Below the pieces are notes generated by a model. The model was not told the DNA's origin. It ran no database searches and saw nothing but the letters and a program-made list of their open reading frames with translations. Source: an uncultured Eubacteriales bacterium (GTDB taxonomy: Bacteria; Bacillota; Clostridia; Christensenellales; Borkfalkiaceae). Taken from it: a DNA stretch of 12,232 nt. Both the position numbers and the translations under genes were made by a program. The stretch covers positions 1 to 12,232 of the forward strand of contig CABQND010000055.1 in assembly GCA_902465495.1 (NCBI GenBank), read 5' to 3'. Of this stretch, positions 1 through 8,500 are shown in pieces. How positions within the stretch are numbered: the stretch's first letter is position 1; each line of letters starts with the position of its first letter.

Positions 1-28
1 CGGCGGTCAGGCATAAGCCTGACCGCCG
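1..28 (-). terminator. Hairpin at the end of the three-gene lipoprotein operon, probable intrinsic terminator
   Basis: A perfect 12-bp inverted repeat (CGGCGGTCAGGC and GCCTGACCGCCG) flanks a 4-nt loop. It lies about 50 nt beyond the stop codon of the minus-strand 342-residue lipoprotein gene, where an intrinsic terminator is expected. The T-tract that would confirm it lies outside the window on this strand. No T-run follows it on the plus strand, so within the visible sequence it is best read as a minus-strand terminator. Confidence 0.7.
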
Positions 29-76
29 CAATGCTATTATTCGCTCACATAAGAATCAGCTATTGGCAAACTCCGT

Positions 77-1105
77 CTAGCCCTGCAAGGCAGAAGAAGC
101 ATCTTCCAAAACGGAATCGTATTCTTCCGTTCCGCCGAGAACGTATCCGTAGTCTGTAAAGATCGCGTGCTGTGCCATCGTGAATGTGCCGATCGCCGTC
201 TCCGCTAAAAATCCGCTGATTTTATAGCAGGCAAACCAATTGCCGTCCACCGCACAGTAGAAGTATTCACCGTCGCGCACCATGGTCAACGAATGCGTCA
301 CGCGTTCGCTCCCGTTGCGGAAAGAAATATTGTTGAAATTGACGACTTTCCCCGGCCAGTACCAATCGATACCGGAACACTGCACCAGCACGACGTCGCC
401 GAAACTATAATCGACGTGCATGTCAAATGCAAGGTAGTAGATGGTATTGCCCGAGCGGGCAAAGATGCCCGCTTTCGGATAGGGCTCACCGCCGTTGATG
501 CCCACGAGATCGATGGTCGTCGTAAACATGAACTGATCGGTCATCACGTCCTTTACATAGGCATATTCGTTGGAAACATTATCGACGCCTTTATGTTCCA
601 GATAGGCATCCGCAGTCCCGTCGTCATGGCTGAAATCGATATTGATGGTCGGCTTGTGCCCCTCGGGAGAAGTGCCGAACATCGCACCGCCCTCCGCTTT
701 GACAGTAAAGGAACCGACGTTGCTGGTGTACGCTGTATCGTTTACCTTTGTGACCGCACGGACGCTGAAATTACCCAATTCATTGCACAAAAATGCATAT
801 GCGGTATCCGCAGTAGTCTTTACGTCCCGATACGTTCCGTCTTCGCCTGCGATCTGGTAGGTAAATTCCTGTCCTGCGGGGAAATTTTCCGCAGAAACCG
901 TCACGGCGTTGGTCTCAAACTGTGCGACCACACTATTTTGAACGGTAAGCGCAAGAGACGTAACTTCGCCTCCGTTGCCGCCGTTGCCGCCGTCGCCACC
1001 GCCGCCGTCAGAAGGATTCGACGCTGTTTTGCTGCACGCCGCAAAAAATGCAAACAGGAATACGCCGACGAGCAGCATACAAATAACTTTCGATAATTTT
1101 TTCAT
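77..1105 (-). CDS. Small surface lipoprotein with Ig-like and concanavalin-like domains
   Basis: This 342-residue protein is the last gene of the operon. A lipoprotein signal peptide (MKKLSKVICM, hydrophobic core, lipobox FAAC with Cys24) predicts a lipid-anchored protein outside the membrane. A flexible Gly/Asp/Asn linker occupies residues 34-46, an Ig/fibronectin-like beta domain about 47-137, and a concanavalin A/LamG-like beta-sandwich about 150-325, with aromatic-rich strands such as SGIDWYWPGKVV. No catalytic motif is recognised, so glycan binding or presentation is inferred. The start is set by AAGGAGG a few bases upstream of the ATG. Only 9 nt separate it from the stop of the GH115 gene, so it is almost certainly cotranscribed. 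Its C-terminal segment (EEYDSVLEDASSAL) resembles that of the broken lipoprotein gene at 11257-12033 (DEYEQALAEMSDVL), suggesting paralogues. The exact family is not recognised. Confidence 0.93.
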   Translation of the reverse strand: MKKLSKVICMLLVGVFLFAFFAACSKTASNPSDGGGGDGGNGGNGGEVTSLALTVQNSVVAQFETNAVTVSAENFPAGQEFTYQIAGEDGTYRDVKTTADTAYAFLCNELGNFSVRAVTKVNDTAYTSNVGSFTVKAEGGAMFGTSPEGHKPTINIDFSHDDGTADAYLEHKGVDNVSNEYAYVKDVMTDQFMFTTTIDLVGINGGEPYPKAGIFARSGNTIYYLAFDMHVDYSFGDVVLVQCSGIDWYWPGKVVNFNNISFRNGSERVTHSLTMVRDGEYFYCAVDGNWFACYKISGFLAETAIGTFTMAQHAIFTDYGYVLGGTEEYDSVLEDASSALQG

Positions 1106-1114
1106 GGCTCCTCC

Positions 1115-4100
1115 TTATTCTGCGGTGTATACTGCGATCGAATCCACGCGCAGATCGGAATTTTTGGCAGAACTTCCGAACATCACCGCATTTAAAGTGT
1201 CAGCACTGTTGCGATAACGGAATCCGTCCGCTTTCAACTCTCCGTTCACATACACATCGAAACGGCCGCTTTCCACATCCGTCACCACTTTTATGTCGAC
1301 CATTTCATTGCGCGTGTATTCCGCCAAAACTGTCTTTACGCCTGCATTATATGCGACGAGATTGTATTTTCCGTACGCATATTCAAACGCAATGCTGACC
1401 GAATATTCGCCGTCTTCATTCAGAAGATAGATCGCGTTGCCCCAATCCGCTTCGTTGAAGCTCATACGCGCCTCGACAGTGAGTTCCCCGCTCTGCGGCG
1501 CAAAGCTGTATTGCAGGAACGCTTTCTGCATATTGCGCTGTGCCTGGAAGGCGCGCACATTCAGATACTGTGTGCCGTCCGCCGCCCTGCGCACGATCAT
1601 GTCAGGGGTAAGGCTCAATGCATTGATCTCTACACCGTACGCCTGCATACCGGCAACCGACTTTTCATAATCCTCGTATACGAGATAATTTTTGCCGTCC
1701 GCGCTCATGTTGCGGCCCGCATTCATTGCCGCATACGCCGCATTCAACGCCTCGATTGCAGCATTTGTTTCGCCTTCGGTGAGTGCCGACGTCTTATTGA
1801 CCAGCGAATATACGGCATCGATCGCTTCGCGCAATGCGTCCACATCCGCCTGCTTATACTCGCCGAGCCGGTCTCCTGCGGGAATCGCATAGGAATTGCC
1901 GAGCGCACTCGCCGCCGCCATCAGTTCGCTGCGCAGTGCCGAATCCGCCGCCGTTGCCGCCGGATCACTGGCGTTCCAGATCGTCGTACGCGCCGAAGCG
2001 GTCACGCTGTCGCTGGTCGGGGTCTCGCCCGTGCGCGTCATGTAGATCTTTTCGATGGACACGCCGTCCTGGATGCAGTAGATCGTAAGCGTATATTTGC
2101 CCGCCGTGCTGAACGAAAGCGCGGTGCCCGCCTTTCTCCAATGGAACACTTCTTCGCGGTCGTACGCGTATTCGCCCTGCGTATACACCACTCCGTTGTT
2201 GATGCTGTAGCCGTACGAGCTGGAACGAGGTGCGGGAGACTGCACATTTGCCCAGAAGTTATACGTGCCGGGCGTCGTGATGATGATCTCGAAATTCATC
2301 GTAGGAGCGGCGCCCGTATTGCCGTTGTAATCTTCGCGCAGGTCCGCCGTGCGCATGGAAATGCCCGCATCCGTGACCGCCGGGAACCATCTGCCGTCCG
2401 TATACGCGTACTCACTCTCTTCCGCTGCAAGTTCGGGTTCGATGGTGAGTTTTCCGCCCTGCTCCACAAAGTAGCCGGTACCGTATGTTTCGGCAAGGTC
2501 ATACCCTACAGGCAAGGTGTACGTTTCGCCGCTCGTACCGTAGAACGCATCATAATACGCATTCGCCGCAGGATCGGTATTGTACGTCGTGTTGTAGCTT
2601 TCCAACGGTCCGAAATAGGAATCTTGCTTTTCGGAAGTATATATAACAAGTTTGTCGACGACGATCCAGGGATCGATCATGTACAGGCGGATCGTATTGA
2701 TGCCTGCATTTTCGATCGTGATACTGACCGTATGCTTGATGATCTGTGTGAATACACCCTCTTCCCAAGCGGGATTATTAGTGCCGTAATCGCGTTCGCC
2801 TTCGATGACGACGGGAGCCGCGTTGCCGACACCGACCGCAAGGCGCACATGCCCCTGCGAATGCAGTGTGGGCAGGCGATATACTTCCATTTCAAACGTG
2901 CCCGTCGAAGTGAAATACACATCGTATTCGAGATAGGGTGCGGAAGACGCAAACGTATCGAGATTGTAACCCGCGAGGGTATTGCTCTCTGCGCGGACCA
3001 TATCTCCCGAGACGCGTCCGAGATCTTTGATCACTTCCCAGCTTGCCGCATCCGTTTCCTTTTCACGCGTGTAATGTTCCGCTTCAATGGAAACGTAGCA
3101 CTCTTGTTCTACATACGTCCCTTCGCCGAGATCATAGTCGCCAAACACGACGTTGATCGCAATTGTTTTTGTGTAATTGCCCGAGGTGATCGTCACGGTC
3201 GCCGTTTCGTTTTTGGAAATCTTGCTCCAATCGATCTCGACCCAGACGCGCACTTCGTCCGAAACGACGCCCTGCGTCGAGCTTAATTTCACAAAATCTT
3301 TATCCGCAGACACGGTGTAATTAAAATTGCCCGACCCCTTGTTAAAGATATCGATGTACTTGCGGCCTTGCGCATAGTTGTAGAAGGACAAAGAAGAATT
3401 CTGCTGTTCCAGCGACTCCCCTTCCGCGATGACGCCCGGCTCCGTAGCACCCAGCGCAAAGGTCGGACCGCCGTTCGCAAAGCCCGACATCACGGGCGGC
3501 GCATAGTTTTCGGGATCCATCATGTTTTCCCACTTGCCGCCGTTGAGCAAAGTATTGTAATAGGAAATTTCGTCCTTTCGCATGCGGTTGAATTCGAGGG
3601 AATAGTTGTAACAATTCCAAGCGGTGGCATTGCGGCCCTGTTCGTAGGCAACGTTGCCCTTGTGCGCATAATAGAATTCCGCGTTGATGAAGTACGCACA
3701 GCGCACTTCAAAGAGTATTGTTTCGTAGAACACGTTCTGCTGACGCTCGGGGATCGCCTCGTACAGCGCTTCTGCGCGTTCCCACAGATCTTTATACTGC
3801 GATGCACGGCGCTCCATCTCATCACCGTACGCCGCCGAGAAGAGATCCACACTCATATGCTCGAGCTTGCGCACATTAGTCATCTGCGTGTACTCTTTCA
3901 TGATCGCAACAACTTCGTCGGCGAATTCCTCGCCATATTCGCGCGCAGCTACCTTGCCGTAATACTGCTCGAATACGTTTTCATTGTTATATTGATCGAT
4001 GTCGTAGCCGAGGTCCATGACGAACCCGATCTCCATCATATTCATCTGCACGTCGCCCGCATTGAGTACCCATGCCTTCTGAATGCCGCTTTTGTATGCC

Positions 4101-5560
4101 TTGCTCAACTCCTCGTACACCATCGTCTGAGGCATGGAATTGATCCACATGTAACTTTCGTTGTCGGGGCCCCAGTAAGAAGCATGGTAATACACGCCGT
4201 TGCCGCCGCTGCGCTCGCGCTCTTCGGCGTTCGGCACATTGCGAACAAATCCGTGGTTGTCATCTGCCCAAATAATGGTGATGTCCTCGGGCACTTCCAG
4301 GCCGTTGTTGTACAGCTCCTGCACCTCTTTGTACGGCTGGAATACCATGAACACGTCTTCCAGTGTATCCACTCCCAGCTCTTCCATCAAAATGGTGCGC
4401 TGCAAGTCGATGATCTGCTCGAGAAGCATGTTCTTGTCGCCGTACCAAGGCGCCTGATTGATGTATGCGGTGTTGAACCCTTCGTCGTGCGCGCCGCGCA
4501 TGCCAAGCGTCCAAGACACTTCATAGTCTTTATTCGCACGCACCGATTCACGCCAGTACTCTTCGATGACCGGCTGGCTTGCCTTGTCCGTATAGTCGTA
4601 CAGAACATTTACGTTCGCATATTCAGGATGTTCGGATTTGTATTTGCTGACAAAATTATCCCACTCGTTGAGGTTGTTGCGAAGCAGCATGTCGCAGTGC
4701 GAAGTCCCGATGACAATGCCGTAATAGTCGGCGTTAATGGGATTTTCAACATAGTCTACGAACGCGTCCGAGCAAGCGTGCATCGCCGGCCAGAGATAAT
4801 TCGCTTTGCAGCGCAAAAGCATCTCAAAAATCTCTTCATAGAGTTTGGGACCCATGTGTTTGCCGTCGTCCATCACCCTGCCCCACAGTTCCAAATCTTC
4901 CTCATCGTTGATGAAGATGCCGCGGTACTGTACGTCGGGCTCCTCGGAAACATAGCGATAATCCGCCGCAAGCGTAAAACTGTCGCGGTGCGCGGGAACG
5001 CTGTCCGCAAAGAACGTCCATGGAGATACGCCCAGCTGTTCGCTGATGTTGTAGATCCCGTAAATAGAGCCGCGTTTGTCCGAACCGGCTATGACGAGTG
5101 CTGTGCCGACCTTCCCGTCGCCGAACGGATCGTCCACTGTTTCCAAAAGATACGTTTCCCACTTACCTTCGACCTGTGAAACGTCAATTTTCCCGCTCTC
5201 GATCATCTTATCGATCGCCTCGCTCTTGCCGATGGTGCCGATGATGATCGCATAATCGGTGTAGCCGGTAACGCTCTGTGCTATAACAGGCTTGACATCC
5301 GTAACCGTTTCAATGTCTTCCTGCAAATCGTAAGCAGCGCGCACAACGCCGGGATAATCCCCGTCCGTAGCACCCGGCGCATTCGTGCCTTCCACAACGA
5401 TGAGCGCCGCCCGGCTGTTATCGATGAGCTGAAATTCACCCGCTTCGGAGCCCGCATCGCCGCCATCGTCCGTCTTAGCACATGCAACGATCAAAAGCGA
5501 CAAAGCCAGCAATATACCGACGATGATCGCCGTGATCTGAAAATGTTTCTTTAACTGCAT
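1115..5560 (-). CDS. Lipid-anchored GH115-family glycoside hydrolase (alpha-glucuronidase family), multidomain
   Basis: GH115 enzymes remove alpha-1,2-linked (4-O-methyl)glucuronic acid from xylan. Residues 1-27 form a lipoprotein signal (lipobox IVAC, Cys27), so the enzyme should sit on the outer membrane face. The catalytic part (about 45-690) carries family motifs in order: RGIFINDEE (213-221), NYLWPAM (254-260), IGTSHCDM (284-291), LGMRGAHDEGF (352-362), YKEVQELYNNGL (410-421), WADDNHGFVRNVP (431-443), SGGNGVYYHASYWG (451-464) and NAGDVQMNMMEI (500-511). A beta-domain (about 730-806) and the GH115 C-terminal domain (about 820-976, from SIEAEHYTRE) follow. Next come a CBM-like beta-domain (about 1050-1177), a FIVAR-type helical segment (about 1205-1283) and a concanavalin-like module (about 1292-1480) resembling those of the upstream lipoprotein. 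At 1481 residues it is much longer than typical GH115 proteins. GGGAGG upstream of the ATG supports the start. The gap to the upstream gene is 19 nt. Several usual active-site residues differ, so the exact substrate is uncertain. Confidence 0.92.
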   Translation of the reverse strand: MQLKKHFQITAIIVGILLALSLLIVACAKTDDGGDAGSEAGEFQLIDNSRAALIVVEGTNAPGATDGDYPGVVRAAYDLQEDIETVTDVKPVIAQSVTGYTDYAIIIGTIGKSEAIDKMIESGKIDVSQVEGKWETYLLETVDDPFGDGKVGTALVIAGSDKRGSIYGIYNISEQLGVSPWTFFADSVPAHRDSFTLAADYRYVSEEPDVQYRGIFINDEEDLELWGRVMDDGKHMGPKLYEEIFEMLLRCKANYLWPAMHACSDAFVDYVENPINADYYGIVIGTSHCDMLLRNNLNEWDNFVSKYKSEHPEYANVNVLYDYTDKASQPVIEEYWRESVRANKDYEVSWTLGMRGAHDEGFNTAYINQAPWYGDKNMLLEQIIDLQRTILMEELGVDTLEDVFMVFQPYKEVQELYNNGLEVPEDITIIWADDNHGFVRNVPNAEERERSGGNGVYYHASYWGPDNESYMWINSMPQTMVYEELSKAYKSGIQKAWVLNAGDVQMNMMEIGFVMDLGYDIDQYNNENVFEQYYGKVAAREYGEEFADEVVAIMKEYTQMTNVRKLEHMSVDLFSAAYGDEMERRASQYKDLWERAEALYEAIPERQQNVFYETILFEVRCAYFINAEFYYAHKGNVAYEQGRNATAWNCYNYSLEFNRMRKDEISYYNTLLNGGKWENMMDPENYAPPVMSGFANGGPTFALGATEPGVIAEGESLEQQNSSLSFYNYAQGRKYIDIFNKGSGNFNYTVSADKDFVKLSSTQGVVSDEVRVWVEIDWSKISKNETATVTITSGNYTKTIAINVVFGDYDLGEGTYVEQECYVSIEAEHYTREKETDAASWEVIKDLGRVSGDMVRAESNTLAGYNLDTFASSAPYLEYDVYFTSTGTFEMEVYRLPTLHSQGHVRLAVGVGNAAPVVIEGERDYGTNNPAWEEGVFTQIIKHTVSITIENAGINTIRLYMIDPWIVVDKLVIYTSEKQDSYFGPLESYNTTYNTDPAANAYYDAFYGTSGETYTLPVGYDLAETYGTGYFVEQGGKLTIEPELAAEESEYAYTDGRWFPAVTDAGISMRTADLREDYNGNTGAAPTMNFEIIITTPGTYNFWANVQSPAPRSSSYGYSINNGVVYTQGEYAYDREEVFHWRKAGTALSFSTAGKYTLTIYCIQDGVSIEKIYMTRTGETPTSDSVTASARTTIWNASDPAATAADSALRSELMAAASALGNSYAIPAGDRLGEYKQADVDALREAIDAVYSLVNKTSALTEGETNAAIEALNAAYAAMNAGRNMSADGKNYLVYEDYEKSVAGMQAYGVEINALSLTPDMIVRRAADGTQYLNVRAFQAQRNMQKAFLQYSFAPQSGELTVEARMSFNEADWGNAIYLLNEDGEYSVSIAFEYAYGKYNLVAYNAGVKTVLAEYTRNEMVDIKVVTDVESGRFDVYVNGELKADGFRYRNSADTLNAVMFGSSAKNSDLRVDSIAVYTAE

Positions 5561-5579
5561 TTTCTTCCTCCCTGTCCGT

Positions 5580-8500
5580 TTACGCGGCGTCCGCGACAGT
5601 GACCGCTATGGTCACTGTCTCCGATTCGCCTCTTGCCCCGGTTGCCGTAACCGTGAGCGTATATGTCCCTGCCTGCGTAAAAGTAAGTGTGCTTCCTTCC
5701 AGATTCCACCCGCTTTCACCCTCAGCACAAATAACTTCAAAGCTGTTTGCTTGGTTAAGAGTAGTCAGTTCAAGCGTTCCGTTCGTGATCAGACTATACG
5801 CGCTGTCCATAATGAGAACGGGCGTTTCCGTCCTGTAAACTTTCAAATCGCGAATGGTATACTTTGTACCGTCTTTATTGGAACCGCTGCGCAGATAGAC
5901 CACGTTTTCATTGTCCGCCGTACGGAAATTGTATGTCCCGAGATAGGCATTCGTGAGCTCCTGCCCATTCACATTGCCTGTGAGGAAATAATAAATCTTG
6001 CTGGAAACAAAATCATTTACGATCCGTAACGTGTATTCGCTGCCCACAGCAACGCTGACATCGCTCCCGTTATACTGGAATGTTTTCCAACTTCCCGAAT
6101 GATAACGCAGGTTCCCGTTCTCGATCGCTACGCACTGCGACGCGGTCGCCGAAGCACTTGCCTGGAAGAAAATCAGATTCGCAAAACCCTTTTCGCTTTC
6201 GCTCACAAACGTAACATCGGTAATGACGATACCGTTCATGGCAAAATCAAACTGTTTGTCAAAATAAATACCTTTGGTACCGACCGCATTGAAATGCACG
6301 CCGCCTTCATCGAAAGTGACCGTTCCGCCTTCACCCTGCGTCACAATTGCATCCGCAGGCTGTGCCGTAAGATCGGGCTGCCAAATGGTTTTGACCGCTT
6401 CTTGCGCAGATTGCGCGACTTGCGCTATTGAAATGCCGTATACCGTAAACTGTGTCGTCGTGTTGTCGCTTCCCATCCTGTATGCCAAAGCTTCGGCACC
6501 GTTTTCACGGAAGTCTATATTCATCAAATAAATATTCTCACCGAACGCAACCGGCTCGCCTACTCCGCCGTCGGCACCATCCGCAACAATGCTTTCACCG
6601 CTTAGATACAAATAAATGCGCTGACCATCAAAATCTACGATCGCCCGCAATGTGTACTGCATATCCGCAACAAGGCGCGTTCTCGTATTGCCCAAAGCAG
6701 GCGTTTCATATAACCACGTATTGTTTTCGTTGACAATCAGCTCGCCGTTCTGCACGGCAACCGCAACAGGATATTTGTTGTTCGCGCCGCGCAAGAACAA
6801 AACGTTCGCAAACCCACTCTGCGTAATTTTGAAATCGATCTTGATCTCAACGACCCCGCTCAGCGCCTGATCAAACGCATATGTAAGAAACGCCGAGCCG
6901 CTTCCGGGTCTGTTCAGCGTCACGCCTTCTTCGGAGTACGTGATCGTGCCTGCCTCGGCCTTTTCTTCTGTCCAGCCATCGGGCGCCTGCGCCTGATCAA
7001 AGTTCCAATTGTAAAGCGATGACGCCGAAGATGTATCTTCATACAAATCGGTAACCTTTGCAGCAAAAGTATTTTCCGCCGTCAGGCCGTTTGCATCCTT
7101 TGCAAGAATGCGGAACTCGTATTCTCCGCCTTTCGCAAAAGTAAGCACTTTGTTTTCCGCATCGTAGACCCATGCCCCGATCCGGGTTGTTTCTTCGATC
7201 GCAACGGTCACGTCCGTTCCTGTCACTTCAAAGTCTAATACAATTTCACAATACTGCGGCCGCTTCGCTTCCTGTAACGTAAGCTCGATGTCGCTCTGCG
7301 GTTTGGTAAATTCAGGCCCCTGCAAGATCACTTCCTCTTCCACTGTTACGGTGATCGTTCCGAAATCGGTGCCCTCTGCATTGACCGCTGTGATCGTAAA
7401 CACGTATGTACCTGCCATCGTAAACGTTATGGCGTTTTCATCACGTTCAAAACCGTCCTGTTGATCGCATGCGATCGTAACTTCTGCATCCGCGGGTGAC
7501 ACGGTATAATCGAGAACATATACCGCAGTCCCGCTTGAAAGTGTGAGCACCTTTTCCGCTTCGTTGACGGTCACGGTCGGCGCAACCGGTTCGGGAACGT
7601 TCTCATCAAATTGACGCATCACGATGCTCTTGACCGTAAAATCCGTGCCGGCTTTATCCGAACCAACGCGCAATCTGTCAATATTTTCCAAAGACGTATT
7701 GCGGAAAACATGGCTTCCCAAATAAGTCTCATCGAAAATATAATTCACACCTTCGCCGCTCAGATAGAAATAACTTACCTTGTTATCAAAGTCATTGACA
7801 ACTTTGAGCGTATATTCCGTGTTGATTTTCAAGTCTACACGAACGCCCTGCGGATCATAGAAATCCATCCAGCCCGCACTGCTCTTTTCGCTCCAAATAA
7901 GAGCATTGTACTCGTTGCGCACCGCGACACCCATGGCGTTGGAGCCGAGCGCACCCGAAGAATTGCTTGTATAGAAGAAGAGCAAGTTGGTGAAGGCACC
8001 GCCAACACCTTCGACGTTTTCCGTGAAGGTGATCTCGGTCACAACGATTCCGCTGAATGCCTGATCAAATTTTTTATCAATAAATGCCGAACCGTTACCG
8101 TTCAGTGCAACGTTCACACCGGCTTCTGTCCAATTGACCAGCCCGCCCTCTGTTGTGGCTTCATCAAATTCCGCAGCAGAGTCGGTTCCGAATGTCACCG
8201 ACCAGAAAGGTAAGATCGAATCGGAATTTTCAAAGCGATCGGAAACAGTTACGGCAAAGGTATCCGAAGCTTTACCGGCAATGTTTGTAGCTTGAAGAAG
8301 GAATTCGTAATATCCTGTTTTTGAAAATGTGATCTTGCCCGTCGACTCATCGTATACCCAGCCGCCGTTTTCGTTTGTCTCGGAAAGAACGATTTCGGGA
8401 AGAGGCGAGCCCGTCACATTATAAGACAAAATGTATCCGTCCGCAGACTGCAAAACAATATTGCCGTCCTCGCTCGTCACATCAATTTCGGGAGCGAGAT

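Noticed and set aside
293..1096. A 267-codon open frame on the plus strand
   Set aside because: It is antisense to the small lipoprotein gene, has no start signal and no signal or domain of its own.
1511..3286. A 591-codon open frame on the plus strand
   Set aside because: It lies wholly antisense to the GH115 gene, is very rich in Arg, His and Ile with no recognisable domain, and has no ribosome binding site. It reflects the codon use of the real gene.
3368..5179. A 603-codon open frame on the plus strand
   Set aside because: It is antisense to conserved GH115 catalytic motifs and shows the same mirror composition without any family resemblance.
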